Shown here: piece by piece, positions 35,700 through 49,400 of the stretch | Numbering within the stretch: the stretch's first letter is position 1 | Layout of the letters: each line of letters opens with the position of its first letter | Origin: Cyclospora cayetanensis | Taxonomy: Eukaryota; Apicomplexa; Conoidasida; Eucoccidiorida; Eimeriidae | Assembly: GCF_002999335.1 (NCBI RefSeq) | Contig: NW_020312135.1 | Span: forward strand, 1 to 64,000 | Reading direction: 5' to 3' | DNA length: 64,000 nt | Made by a program: the position numbers and the translations under genes | The notes under the pieces: generated by a model | Seen by the model: the letters and a program-made list of their open reading frames with translations, nothing else | Databases searched by the model: none | Told to the model about the DNA's origin: nothing

Positions 35700-37200
35700 A
35701 GTTAGGAAAGCATAAAATCGCAAATACTGCCAAAGAGTGCGATGGTGGGCTCTCTTTGCCCATCTGCCTGAGGATGATTCGAAGTAGTCAGATCATTGGC
35801 AAGATTTGTTTGCTGGTCATAGTGGCCAGAAGGCACTAAGGAGCTGGGGAATCCTATTCGTAATGATACTCGCAGGAAATTAGGGGAGGTGATATATATC
35901 GATCAAGAATAATTGAGCGACTTTCGGAGCCTGTGACAGAGCAAAAGCAAGTGATAAAATGGGCATATTTGATGGGTCTATTGGCAACGACGTAGATGCT
36001 TTCTTAACCCTTAGAACCCGGCAGTTCAGCAGTGGTGACCACAGGTAGATCGGTTCACATCCAAGGGGGAAAAGGAAAGCGTTGCAAAGAGCTCGGTTTA
36101 AAAGAAATAACTGGCTTCAACCGCCAAAACTGAGGGCATTCCAGTGCATGCTCTTCTGCTGGACGCACCTTCGGCCACCAGAAGGACCGGGAGAGCTTCT
36201 CAAAGGAGTGTACGATCCTCCATCCCAGAAAGAAAAGGACAAAGGGCTTTGCGCAAAAAGGCATTGCGAAGCAAAGACCAGATTTACAAGCGACGGAGAT
36301 CTCGCTTGTTTTGAGCCGCAGCAAGTAGTCCCTTAAACTCTTCGTCCTTTAGCCGCCCGTCATTCTGCATTTGAATGAAAAGAGGATGCATTGATGACGA
36401 AGCATAGAATGCACGTAACTTCAAAAACCGGAACCACTACACACAATAGCGGCTGTGCTGCATAAGTGTGGACCGCAGAGGCGTTGCAAGAGCATCTTGG
36501 TGACTGCGTTGGTGATGCCCTCAATGTAGTACATTGGGGAGTCATACCGCGGAAGGTACCTAAGCCAGCAACAAATCTAGGATTATACCTTCTCCAAAGA
36601 GGTGCATAAACGACTGCTGGCTAGCTTTAACCGTAAAATGGCGACCAGTTTGTGAATGAAACATTTAAATGGTTGTACTAGAGACGGTGCATATGATGGA
36701 TGGCTCTCTGCACTGATGACGCCTTCTATTTAGCTCATGGGTCCAAGAGCACGTACAGAACCTAGGGGATTAGGCTCAGCTGTTGCAAGGTACACAGTGT
36801 TATATGAAGGCACGTAAGTGCTAGTTTTTCTTTAACACAATGGTTCTCTTGCAATTTCGTGTTTGACCAGCAGGAACTGAGTCAGATGTGACAAAAGTTG
36901 AAGCAATAAATAAGTAGCTTTACGCCCCTGTGAGGACACTACAACGCTCTATTGGCTTACAGCTAATTACCACAATTTCATTTTTGAGTTTGCCAGGATC
37001 ATTGCGTTCTTAGGCTACTTGAGAAAACTCAGTTTGTGACCTGAAGAGGGAAGGCTGATGCATTGCAGCTATGTCAAAGCATCAAGTTTAAAAGTGTCAT
37101 AAAGGCATTCTCAAGCTTGCGTATGTAGACGATTATTTCGTGCAGTTTGTCAATGACTTTGGCAGGCTGAGGCGTCAGGGTCGTCTGCTTCGCAGTGACC
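35700..37200 (-). mobile_element. Decayed Ty3/Gypsy-like retroelement fragment (RT-integrase)
   Basis: Several minus-strand blocks, interrupted by stops and frame changes, appear in pol order. At 37096-37169 is an IIVYIRKLE segment after KLHE, matching the strand after the reverse-transcriptase YxDD box with the aspartates lost. At 36325-36055 an integrase zinc-binding-like region, LSRSFWWPKVRPA then ECPQFWRLKP, is followed by DLPVVTT and, past a stop, IYVVANRPIKYAHFI, the start of the integrase core. At about 35790-35710 an ADGQ-containing segment corresponds to the DGQTER motif. The spacing between blocks is shorter than in intact elements, so internal deletions are likely. No LTR pair was identified. 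Confidence 0.7.
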
Positions 37201-38399
37201 ATTTTCAGCAGGCAGAAGTTAACACAAGTGCATCAACTTTCGTTCTTTTCCGGTACCAGCCCGAGGGTGTGCCCCAAAGCACCGAAAGGCTTCTGAATTT
37301 GCGCGTTTTTGGCAAAACATTAGCCTCCCAATAGTGTGAAACTACTGAAATCGCTCGTCCAGCTATTTTCCGCAGTCGAAAATGTGCTCTCAGCACGTAA
37401 ATTAAAAGAACTAGGGGCGCTGTGCGTCTGTAGTCTATCCGAGGTTTTAGTTTCTACAAAAAGTTAGTGCAAATGCATGGCCACCTATATCGTTAGTACA
37501 GAAGGACCTTGCGCTACTGTAAACTTCATGGGGACGCTCGTTATGCCACATTTCCTCTATAATTTCACGGTATTGACTCATAGTTAAGCTTAGCAAGAAA
37601 ATTTAGTTTAATTCTGGACAAGATTAAAGGATAAGAAGCCAAAAATTTTTCGCTGGCTAGCTGCTTGTTGCAGAAGTGGCACTTCCGTTCACTGGCCAAT
37701 AAGGAGCTATCAACCCAACCACCCAACTTGGGCTATGTACAACAGTGCATGCAAAACCTATCGTTGACGACAGAACAGTCGTTAAGTGCTGATTTTGTGT
37801 AATGTTAGCTCCTACCCTGTGGCACTGAATCAAGTACCGAGGATGCTTTGTTTTGGTGCTGCAGTTTGTTTTCCAAGCGTGCAGCAGCCGGCAAAGTGCG
37901 CGTGAAAAAGCGGAGAACCACATATGGAACACTTGCATGGAATGGTCCCAGTGTTTCCTAAAACATGCTAAAATTGATGCTTTTCTAAAGAAAAACTATT
38001 CAAGGAATTTAAGGCAAACTGAGCAAAGTAATTACATTGAAGATCCTTGCCACACCACCGTTTTGGGAAAGGCTCGCGCAAGCATCAGAACACACCAATA
38101 ATCGTCATTCCAAGAGCGGGTTGTCGAAGAGAGCCCAAAGGCAGAAGGATAGCGGAGGAGCTACGTAGCCTAGAGATGCCGCGCGTATTGGGGTGCAGTT
38201 GAGCCTTGTGGTCCTTTGGTAACCTGCAAGTTTCTTAACCCTGCTTGATAGTGGTTACTAGGCTGGGGCCTTAGCGATAAGCTACTTCACATTTTGCAGT
38301 GCTTACAAATGTAATGTTTGGTCTCAGTCCCCAAAGGGGTCCAATCCTCTTCAGAGTCATAAAAGGCTTAATAGAAAATCATTGGGGACATGATGGCTC

Positions 38400-38550
38400 T
38401 TTCTTCTCTGTTCCTTCCCCTCTCAGAGTTCCTCCATAAGGTGAGAAGGGCAGTTGGAGGAGTGTTGATGCACCCTATAAGCACTCCAAGCATTCACAGC
38501 TAGTTGCGCGTAATATCTTGGGCACACGCACACAACATTGATTCGCATCG
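38400..38550. repeat. Degenerate dispersed repeat, copy 1
   Basis: Shares blocks such as cctcagagttcc, ccaagcattcacagctagtt and cacacgcacacaacatt with the stretches at 38875-39030 and 56080-56245. Divergent, with small indels. It may be old LTR or satellite material; no target-site duplication was seen. Confidence 0.5.
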
Positions 38551-38874
38551 TGTTGAGCTGAAGATACTTTGCATTAAATTAGGTTTGTGAGCAGCCATAC
38601 CAAAGAATAAATTCTTTAGTCAACGACCTTAGAACGCCTACTACAGTTGACGTATTTGCTGCGCGTAGCACGATAGATTTAACAGTGCATATGGTTAAAT
38701 ACTATCAATAGGGATGGAAGAGTGCGAGTGACTCTAGGGGGGTACCCCTGACTGCAAAGTCCAAATTCTCCATTGCTGCCGCTCATAAGGCGGATTTTTT
38801 CAGTGCTCCATCCAAGGTCCTCGTAGAAAGGCACTAAGCACCAGAGTCGATAAAAATCTGATAGGTAGTTATTG

Positions 38875-39030
38875 AGTGCTTCCCAAAAGAACTCCCGCCT
38901 CTCCCTGCCCACCTTCCTCAGAGTTCCCGGCATGGGAAAAGTCGACATTTCCGATGCGTTTTGCTGCTCCCTCCAAGCACTTCTAGCATTCACACTTAAT
39001 TGCACATGGCATCTAGCGAATACGCATCTA
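38875..39030. repeat. Degenerate dispersed repeat, copy 2
   Basis: Same orientation as copy 1 and about 480 bases downstream. Resembles copy 1 around agcacttctagcattcaca and copy 3 (56080-56245) around aactcccgcctctccctgcc and cccggcatgggaaaa. Confidence 0.5.
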
Positions 39031-40355
39031 GCCGTGTGTCTCCCTTAGTCAAGTTAAAAGTATTCTGCCCTGGATGAGTTACACAGGCAAACAAGCCAGC
39101 TAGTCAATTGGCTACTAATTCTTGGCTAAAACTGAGCACGGTGGTAGAAAGCGTTTCGGCGTAGCTTAGGCCGCTACAGCCCCAAGCCTAGATTGACGCA
39201 AAGGTGGGCTCCTCTAAATCACTACACGCCTCCCAAGCTGGGACATGCATGTTTATATGAGACCAGCAAGGATATGGCAAGCCATAATAAGTGTCAGCCT
39301 TCTGACTGGCTAAAGGAAGGGCTAATTTGAAGTGGCCTTGACCCCTGGGGTTGTGCACTGCCCTCAGCAAGGTAGCTCTAGAGTGTACGCTCATGTTTCT
39401 GCCCATGGAGTCCGTGGCAAAGGAAAGCCTCTCGTTTTTTTAAATAATCTAACGAGATAGATTGAGTAGAAGGGGTGGAAGGCCCCGCAAGCTACAGAAG
39501 CACTCCGTGAGGCTTTCTTGCCGGCTGGAGTAAAACAAGTTCAATGGGCCATTGCTCCTATTGTTCGCTTATTTAAAGTGAGGGGTTTTAAGGTTTGCCT
39601 TTAGTGAACCAAGCTTTAAATTTTGACGAACACAGAACGTTTTTGGCTGACCCAGTGCATGAGGGTGATCTCTTGCCGACAGAGGGACAGACGCAGCTTC
39701 TGGCCGCGTCCAGCGGTAGCCGACTAGGCAGACAGAGGACTCGCTTCGTTGCACAAACAGAAGTCGTACCCGTCATTCCATTGTCTTTATTATTTTAAAA
39801 GTTTAGGGGATTGCCCTCGTCGATGTAAGTGTGCGTAGTATAGTGGTCTTTCTTTCGGCTTGCCGCTGCTTCCCGCAGCCGACACGCTGTGGCCGACCGA
39901 GCCTTGGGCCCTCTGGCTGTTACTGCCTCAATTTCCCCCAAATTTCAAAGTCAATTTGGTTCGATCACTTTTAAGATGTCTCTTTTCATTGCAAATATTA
40001 GGCTAGCTGGCCCCTGAAGAATTGCTGGGTGACTGGCCCGAGTGGTTGCAGCTCTCTGGGCTCCATGTTCATACTGCATGATGGGGAGGACGCTGAAGAT
40101 GCACACGCTGACGTACATGAGAGCTCTGAATAGCTGGTCTTGGAGTAAAAACCGTGATTAGTGCTCTTTACGGATGTTTGCGCATCTGATGCTGCTCTTC
40201 GGGCCTGGAGTGGATTATACCGTGCCCGATGTGTTCCAATGTGCGCTTACGCTGCAGATCAAACTGCTGTCTTCTCAATCTGAGGGCAGTTTTAAAGGTT
40301 TTACTGGAGTCCCAGTGCGGGTGGTTTGCATCGGGTGTCTGTGTACTCCGGGAAG

Positions 40356-41697
40356 ATGTTCAACCTCGGTGTAGACGGCGACGATGCTGTCGTGGAGCAG
40401 CACGCCGTGGCGCAGCAGATGGCGCAGTACCAGGATCCAATGATGCAGGATGACGAGGAGCCTTCACCCAGGGGAGAGGATCACACGCCCATGATCTCTT
40501 TCCTTACTACCAAGCTCCTGCGCACATCGTTCAGTCTTAAGGCCCTCTCCATGGCGCTGATGTCGCTCTTCTTTCTCGGTTTCGGAGGCAGATGGGTCTT
40601 CACCTTCCACTCACACCCGGATATGTCCAACGGATTTCACCTCTCTATGGCCATCCTGATGCTTGTGCAGCTCGCCGGCACTCTTGGCCTGTGCCTCTTC
40701 CAGTCATTTGTAGCTGACGACTCCAAGTGCGTTCCTTTCAACACGCAAGGCCTGCTGCTAAAGCAGTCGCTTCGCAGGACCCCTTTGTCCACGGATAACA
40801 GGCCGCACTTGAGGTGTATAGAATAAACCCCAAATTTGTATTCGCTTTTTTTCAGGTGGACCAAGGGGTTCCGCACTGGCAGTAAGATCCTGTCTGCGGC
40901 GGTGACTCTAGACCTGTTGGCAGTGATGCTCCGCCTCGGAGAATATCTGTACCTGTACAACAGCCTGAGTACGCTCTGGTGGTCAAAGTTCAACATTACC
41001 AAATCTGAGTGGATTATTTTTGCTGCGGCTAACCTCCTTGATTCCATCGCCCTCACCACCTACGGCTGGGCTCTCTTCTATCTCGAATGCTACCATGATG
41101 AGGGCACTTTCGAGGAGCTTGCTTGGACCATGCTCACCCTCTTCTCCTTGGCAGGGCTTTCTAGTAAGCTTGTGTACACAGATATTGTAGATTTCATCAT
41201 GGGCTTTTTGCGAAGTGCAAATGGGGTCTCGCTGCGCCTCTCTGCTTCATGGCCATGGCCATAGCCATGGCCCTGAGCTGCCACGGAACAAACCCCTGAT
41301 TTCGTTGTGGATGTCTCTCTGTGCAGTGATGCTGATGATTTTCACCGGCTATGGAGCAGTTTTCATGCTGTTCTTCACCGCTGGAGCCTACGCTGTGTCT
41401 TGCTACTGGTCATTCCTCTTCGAGCCGTTGCTGCTTAAGTGGGCGCCTCAGCTGCACTCACGCGACATCAATACCGACATCATGCCCACAGAGGCCCCTC
41501 ATTCGGAGTCTTACCAGCCAGTTTCTGAGTACGCGCATGAGCAGCCTCCCCAGTACATCAACACGCAAACGTTCTCATCTATGCCTGGTGGGGCACAGGG
41601 TGGCCAGGATATTCCCACACAGTACGACTATTCTCAGTTACAGCAGCAAGTTTCTCAGGGAATTGAAATGGGCGTGATGGCCCCTTCATACCAATGA
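40356..41697 (+). CDS. Six-span membrane protein, GAPM-like (inner membrane complex)
   Basis: Three exons, 40356-40726, 40856-41214 and 41327-41697, phases 2 and 1, 366 residues. Six hydrophobic segments are visible: two in exon 1 (LKALSMALMSLFFLGFGG and LSMAILMLVQLAGTLGLCLF), three in exon 2 (LSAAVTLDLLAVMLRLG, IIFAAANLLDSIALTTYGWA, LAWTMLTLFSLAGLSSKLVY) and one in exon 3 (MLMIFTGYGAVFMLFFTAGA). The N-terminus is acidic and soluble; the C-terminal ~95 residues are Gln/Pro/Tyr-rich and probably cytoplasmic. The size and six-span layout, with a short acidic N-terminus and FHSHPDMSNGFHLSMA after span 1, fit the GAPM family, which sits in the alveolar membrane sacs under the plasma membrane and links to the gliding motor and subpellicular network. 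The family call rests on topology and general resemblance, not on a diagnostic motif. No amino-acid repeats. Confidence 0.7.
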
Positions 41698-43415
41698 GCT
41701 GAGAGCCCCAGAAGGCCTAGGGAGACACCGTAGTGGCAGCAATGTGCGGTGTACAAACAGCTCTTCACTTGTGGATTTAGCGCCGCCGAGCTCCGCTCAG
41801 CGCAATAGCACCGTGGTATGCCCCTTCCTTGGATGTGAAGGCATGAGGTGCAGTTGTGAGTAGATTTCTTTAGCTATTGGGAGGTTTCTCCTATCACGCT
41901 GACTACTCTCTTTTAACATGTGCCACCGCTACTTCCAAGCAGATGGGGCCCTAGTGCACATGCTGTGCATGCACACGCCCCAGATGGTGACCATTTAGTA
42001 GAAGAACTAAGAGTATTAGTGTTTAAGTGGTCAAAGCAATCAGTTGCCGATAAAAAACGATCATCCGATGATCGATTTAGGAATTTGCAATGCGAACCGG
42101 CGTACGCCGCGAATTTGACTCTACGACACGCAGCTCTGCGCATAGCTGTTGGGTTTCCCGAATTATTGGCTTACTGGGACACTTGGGGGACTCCAAAAAA
42201 AGCAGTGTAAAACATCAGCGTAAGAAATTAATGCAGCGTGAGGCTTCCTGCTCTGTCGTTTTAATGGACGCAACATGTCGCCACTGCGCATGAATCTACA
42301 GGGGTATTCCTTCGGTCGCATGATATGCAAAGTCTGGATTGTATCCCGCTTTCCTGGCAAGTAAATGCGCAAAGGTCAAGTAGCCTGGGAAGCAAAGGAT
42401 ACGCTGCCTGCGGCTTAGAGGCAAAGAACAACAGGTCTTCCGTGTGACAACTATTCCACGCGGCAAAGATAAATCCAATCGCCTACACGATCCTCGTCAG
42501 GTAGCCATGATATTAGTCAGGGCTTTTAGTACTGGCAGCCACTGCAGAGGTTGGGTGCTATGAATTTGAGCGTGCGTGGCATCCCTGTTAGACGAGGGGG
42601 TACACGCTGACTTCATTGGCATGTTAAAGATGTCTTACCATACAGCGTTTGGCAAAGGAAAACTCCCTTTCCAACATGCACGATTGCTGTTGCACAACTT
42701 ACGCACTTCTTAGACGGTACGCTGTAGAACGCCGAAGTCTGCGTTTCCACACAACGTGCTAACCCCTGAGTATGTACAGCTTCGTCGGGGAGCGAGGGTG
42801 AGGCCAAGGCGTCCGTAGCATGCATTGCATTTTATAGGTGATCAACGGTCTAATGGGACACAGAGCATGCATCCTTTGCGACCCCTAAGTAATACAGCAT
42901 GCCAAATATGGGGCTTGCCACACGACCTCGTGTATTTTTGTGCAGTCACGGTTGCAGCATCTTCTTTGCCACTAGCACTATGCTTGTGCGAAGTCAAACA
43001 CTTATCTTCGCCAGGCGTAGAGGCTTATTTGAGCTAGATCATAGTCGAAAGAGATAAGCCCTTTGGTTTTAGGTGCACCTAGACCACCGGTCACCTGTTT
43101 TCTGTGGTTACCCAAGGGTCAACTCGAAGCAGGTAGACAAGGAAGCGCCATGATATGCGCATCTTTTCCCTGAGCCAGCGTCCCCTAGTCCTATGAGCTG
43201 TGTACGTTACTACGAGACACCTTAACAAAAGGCAATAATTGAGTCGCTATCCGCGAACCTGTACTACACGTTTTTGTGGTACAGGAGATGGCAATTAGCG
43301 TAGGTGAGTAGATGAGCCACTGACTCGGAAATCGCCGCCGTAGAGAAAAGGGGGCACACTGCATGCACAGTAATCCAGTAACCAGCAGGCTTCACATGCA
43401 AGAAGATAGCCGACA
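41698..43415. other. Convergent intergenic region
   Basis: Lies between the GAPM-like gene and the 3' end of the large minus-strand gene. No exon, RNA gene or repeat recognised. Confidence 0.6.
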
Positions 43416-46400
43416 TCACCGCCTTCTCGAAGCTTCTCCCTCCGCGGGCCCCAACGCATTGGCCTGAACCGAAACCCAATGCACTCTGATGAGGTGCATA
43501 GCAATATTCGAAACGGCATTCCTTCCGACAGATGCAACAAGCAACAAGTTCATCTGCGGCATATGCGCCGCTACGAGACGCGCACACACATTTGAGAGCG
43601 AATATCATGGAAGCTAAAATATGCGTGCAACTCACCAGGATCTCAATGCCCCGTTCTAACGACGTAGATCCAGACTCAACGAGGTCTCCAAGCAGGGATG
43701 TACCGCCCTGGCCGTCTTTGTTGAGCAGCGCGTGCTTCACCAGTCTGAAAATCAAACCAACATGCCTATTATGTTCAGCTGTTGTGTTGATCTGTTGGCA
43801 TCTATATATCCCTTGCTCTGTCTATATGCATAGATACCTATGCCGACAAGAACCTTGCCGGGACGATTTGCAGAGGCAAAACACAAATACACAAATACAG
43901 ATCTGCATTCTATTTCTACCCACAGCCGTGTATCAAGTTTTCTGGACACAGAGTCATACCAACGTGCAGACACTGCTCAGAAAGAGGACAACCTGGGTTC
44001 ACCTGATGCTTTCCTCAGTACTTAGAAGCGCCTGCCAGTTCCTCTGCGTTGCCTTTGCCCCTTCAGACTTCTCGAAGGTCGCTTCTTCCTCACCAGCCTG
44101 ATCTCCTTCGTCTTCTCCGGGAGCCGCCACGACTACTGGCAACTTCTGGGTCCCCTCTCGAGCGTAGTGGCGCGCAGCCTCCATCTGTACAAACTCAACG
44201 GCTTCTAGGAATGCCGCAGGATTTATATCGTCTGGATTGGAGCTTCCTGCGGAGGCGGTTTCTGCTGCCTCGGCAGCTACAAGATGCAGAGCGTTGTGTT
44301 GCATGGGAGTTCTTCCGGTGCCTTTGGCACTAGCCCTTGCTAGTGCTGTAGCGGCCGCCTGAAGTGTTTGCTGCTGTTTTGCTGCCGCATCTTCACTAAT
44401 TTTACCCGACTCCCTCAGCAGCGCAGGTAAAGCTGTGGAGGCTTGAAAGAAGCGAGAGAGCGAAACGAATCCTTCTGGTTCGCCTTGCCCTAGAGGTTCT
44501 GGCCTTGCGAGACTCTGGATTCTCTGGAGGCCATCTGAAGCCGGCGGAGTAATAGGTGCCTTCGCTAGTTTAGTGGCATATTTATCTGCCAGAGGAGCTA
44601 GCTGACTCGCTGTGATGTGCTTTTGCAACTCGGGGGGTGTTTCGACACCCAGTGTTGTGAAGGGTTGATAAACTCGCCCCATCAGCTGCATCATCTGCTG
44701 CAGCAGTACGTGAGCCAGCAAGAAGATATCGCGGACACCTGGGTGAATCTGTTCAAATTGGCAGCAGCACTTCACAGATACCAGCTTCGTGCATGCCTCA
44801 GTCATAGACCAAAGACTCCAATTGTAGGCTACGCAAGAGATTGCAGAGTGCATGTCAATTGATGAGGAAATGGCATAATTTCGGACTACACAACCACAAG
44901 CCCCCACCCTTGCTGAACAAAGACCGCCAACCTCCCCAAGTTTCAGATCCTAAAGTCTAATCCTCGGCTCCATGGACGTAGTGTGAGAGTGCCTACATAG
45001 ATTACAGGTGGTTGGCGAAAGTCTCCAACGGCAGCATAGTGGCTGGCAAGAACAGCTGGTGGCGAAGAAGCCTTGTATAGAGTCCCCCGTGCAGCGGTAA
45101 TGGAATTTGGATCAGCAAAAACTAACTGCGGACTTGGTGGCAAGGCCCTTGAGAAGCATTTCGTGTTGAACATGGCGTACAACTGCTGAGCCTGCAGAGG
45201 CATCAATACGAGGATTGCTCTTCTCAGTTTCAAAGAGGAGTCAGCAAATAATGCAGCTTCAAGGTCCCCAGCCAACCGAACTACAGCAAGGTCATGATCG
45301 AGGCTGTCGGCTTTCTACGGCAGAGCTGCCTGAAAATCTGTACGGTAAATCGGAGTCAAACTAACTTACAACAGCATCTCGTCCTGATCCTTCAACGATG
45401 CGCCTCGCGCTGTCTTCCAGAGCACCTCGTAAGGCAGCCTCTCCCTTGACTGCATTTTGCGTCTCCTCCACAGCTTTCGGCGCCTCATCAGGCTGTTCAG
45501 TTAACAGCTGGGAGTCCGAATCCTTAGTCTTGGAAGGCATCTGACCAGCGCAGATCTGACTTACGGCCTCAGCAAGCCCTTCTTGGTTATTCGTGCTGTG
45601 CAACAAATGATGCATCGTCATCAGTCTCTGGGAATGTTGATGTTGGTGCTCGATGACATGCAGGTCCTCAAGATACTTAAGGCCTTCCTGGAAAAGAGCT
45701 TTAGTGGCTGCAGGGGAGCCCTCCTCCGGGACTGAAGGCCCCTGTGAGACAACGCCCCGTAGATCAACTCCAGTTGAACCAGCTTGGAGGCAGTCGCTGG
45801 AGTGCTGGTATCCGCGGGTGTGGCCTTCAAGCCACCGCAGCAGAAAGGCGGCACCCGTAGCCTGAGAACACGGACGATACGCAACAGTACCGCCCAACAC
45901 TCCCCAAAATTGACCAGGATGCACTGCGGTTTCTATGGAAGCGTTCTGTGCTAAGAACGTTCTGCCTTGCTCCCTCTGTTTACTTGCAAAGCCAGCCTCC
46001 ACCGTTCCCTCAGTTCGTTGTTGAGCCCTGTGTGTCTGCACAGCTCCGTCGTCCTATTGCCACCCTTTCGCACACCCCGTAGCCACGGCCATGCAGAACC
46101 TGCTGCTTTCTCTGGTCCTTCTCTGGAAGCTTACGTCACGACGCAGCTTCTCGGCAACCTTCCAGGCCCACGTATCTAGGGAACTGCTTTCGCTTCCTGC
46201 CTCCACAGACTTTGGAAGGCCTTCTTCCCCCATTTCCTTTGCTACAGACACAGCGCCAGCAGCTGCAGCCCCTGCTGCAGCGCTCCTCTCCCCTGCCCAC
46301 AGTGCATACACTAGGGGCAGGAAATGTACGGAACCCTTTTCCCAGTTTCGAGAAAGATTGGCCAGGGCACCCTCTACTTTGGGTCTGGGCACAACTACAG

Positions 46401-49400
46401 GCGACCCTGCAGTCTCCGGATGCGCAGCCGTCATCAGTTCGCTGATCTCCCCGCTCGAAGGAAGCACCGTTTGTCTCTCTACCAGCGTGTTTAGGAGGAG
46501 TAAAGCCCTTCTTGGCTCAATGCCTTCTTCCACCAAGCGATCCAACAGTGGAGTTCGCAGTCGCGCACCCTCATACCTCTCTGCCTGAAGCGGGAATCAC
46601 ACGAACGGCCAGATCTGCAAGGTGCATGTTCGCATCAAGTCTCTGAAGCAAGCCGCGTTGAAAGGCTAGAGTGCTACTGCTGCTGAAGGAGCTGTTGCAC
46701 CGATACCTTGTGCCCTACGCAGCCTTGGGCTGCACGATCCTTGAGGAACTGACTTATCGCTGAGGCTTTTTAGAGGAAACGGGGCCTTCCCGCCGTGGGC
46801 TGGTGCTATTTCACTGAGGCTGGAGGGAACGCGCCTCTTGAACGCATTTCACTACACCGCCTTCTCACCGTACAAGCTTCCAGGGCCCGGAGGATCTTCT
46901 CTCCTTCGGCTTCATCCTTAGCTTCCCTGAGCAGCACTTCTGTCTCCGCAGCACTCAGAGCCATGGCTGCGCTGACGCTTCCCGATGAGCCTATGGGCAC
47001 TGCCGTGCGTAGGGAAAGGAGACGGTGGGGGCCCGAGCTCCCCACCTGTGCATGCACAACTGAAGCTGATGGTTTGGCAGAAAGAATATCAAGCATTGGC
47101 CTCGGAGAGCCGCATACCAAAGCAGGGTCTCCAGGGCCCTCCTGCAGTGGGCAGATGGATGTTGCGAGTGAGAACTGTAGCGGCTCTCCGCCTTGGAGAC
47201 CCACGTAAAACGGCCATGCATTTCTCTCCGCCGTTCGCCTGATGGCTTGCCATCGGCGCACAGCTTTGCAGCAGCAGGAAGGCGAAGAAGCGTCCCAACT
47301 TTCTGTCTCCTCGCTCGCCCCCTCCAATGGAGGGACGCCCGGAGGCAACAGGGCTCGAGGGGTGAGCACTGAGTCCTTGTAAATCGTGAACATCGAGGAA
47401 AGGAGCGACGATGCTGCAGAAACGCCTCGAGACGCGAGACAGCGCATCTCCTGATCCGCGCAGGAGCGAAAGAGGGTTGCTGTGGCCCCCAACATGGGCC
47501 AAATGAAGGGACAGAGCACAGCTAAAAACGTGGTGTGTGGACGCCGGCTGCGGCTAACGCTCCCTTCTACTCACTGCTGCTACCGCTCCTAACGCTTCAT
47601 GCTACTGGTGTTGCCAGGGCTCCTGATCTACATGGGGGCATACATACCAAGCAGAGGCAGATGGTGCACATCTGGATGAATGTGTATCGTCCACTCGGCC
47701 CTGAGGCTGCCGTCATGTAGTTCCCGAAAAAGCCTACACGATGCCGCTGTGGGCGAACTAAGGCCCCTAGAGATGCGCAGCCGAAGCGAGTCCGGAAGGC
47801 TCCTTCCAAAGCAGTTCACTTGGAAGAAAGCGTAAAGGCGAGCGGCCGCCGTGGCCAGGGCACTCGACGTTGCGAGCGTAGGCCGCCCCGCATTTAATGG
47901 ATTTGAGCCCTCAGAAACCGTCAGCAAGTCAGAGAATGACGGAAACGGGATTGAGGCCTCAGGGTGATCAACGGGGGCAGCGGCGGCGGTCACCTCGGCA
48001 TGAGCTTCATGTGGCCCCTTGGGAAGCATTAGGGTCTTCCGCATGCTGTGTGTGAGATCCCTTAGGAAGACTTGAGCCTCTACAAAGGTCCGCACCGCAG
48101 CCTCCTCGCCATCTTCCGGCAAAGGCCCTTCCGGTTCTGGGGACAGTCGGCGAGCGTGCAGGCCAGTGCCCCCCAGAATAGAGCCCTCCAGAGCCTCCGT
48201 TACTGCCTGAGACGCAGGAAGCCCTCCCATGCATTAGAGCTCTACGACGCAAGGATGGTTCTGGCAAGATCGGCTATTCTGTCGGCGCGTCTGCTCGAGC
48301 ACACTGCATGGTGATTGATCGCGGCAAGACTCTACCAGCAGACATGCGCGACTTGCAGCGCAGTGCGGCGGCGGCGACACGTGCTGGCTCACCATAAGCA
48401 TTCGTCTTTCAACGGTGTTGAGCAATAGCAAAAACTCGCGTCGCTGCTCGAGAAGTTGCGCCCTTGAGACGGTCCTGCTTGGCCTAGTGCCCCTGGCATC
48501 GTCTTCTCGGAGACTGCCGTCAGCGGAGGGAAGACCCAGCTGGGAAGCGAGGCTCTGGGCTTGCTGGTTCAATTGCGCCATTAGTGGAGCGATCACGCGT
48601 GCCCCTGCATCCACCCCGTCTAGAATCAAGGCTTCTACGAAGGCGGGCAGTGCTAATAGGGCCCCTGCAGTCGTGCTGTCAGCTGCAAGAGGACCTCGGA
48701 GTTTTCCCTCCGCATACGTTCGCTCCCTGTGCAGTTGCTCCTCCATCGCATCCAAGTCAGGCGGGCGCTGGTCACAAGAAAGCAGAAGGCCCTCGAGTAA
48801 GGCCACGGCTTCGCTGTTGTCTCCGGCTGCCCCGCTGCGCTTGGCGGCATGGAACAAAGAGTTCAAATCCCTGTCACGCATGTACACAGGCTCAACGCCA
48901 CGCATGTAAGCAACTCCAGCCAAGCTGCAATGGTCCGTTGAGTGCTTAGGTAGACGACGCCTGAAGGGTCTGCTTACAGCCTGGTTGCGTCGCCTAGCCA
49001 GCTCGAGAGCTGTCGACGCTGCGACAGGGTCAACTGGAAGGGCAGATAGTCCGTGAAGCTTGGAGCAGCGTCTGTCGAGGTTTCCATCCACGCCTTCACA
49101 GCACTTCCCATGGGTAGGATCCACAGGGGGCTTGCGCTACGAGTCCTAAGGTTCCTGCTTTGACTCTGGCCTCCGTATTCAACAGGGTATGCTTGGGCTA
49201 TAGACTGCAGCAGTCGTAGCCGCCGCTGGCGGGCAGCAGCACTGAGACCTGTAAATGGGTAAGAGAAAAGCAGAAACTCACAGAGCTGTAACAACGTCTT
49301 CACACATGCAGTAACAGAGCAAGGGCCAAGCTCTCGACACCTGCCGCACCCCACTGTGCGCCTTTCAACTGCCGCCGGATACGCGGCTACACAGTGAGGT

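Larger units (their letters stand above)
37201..40355. other. Gene-poor region
   Basis: No supported gene. Contains two copies of a degenerate non-coding repeat (38400-38550 and 38875-39030) and short meaningless frames. The last few hundred bases should include the promoter of the GAPM-like gene starting at 40356. Confidence 0.5.
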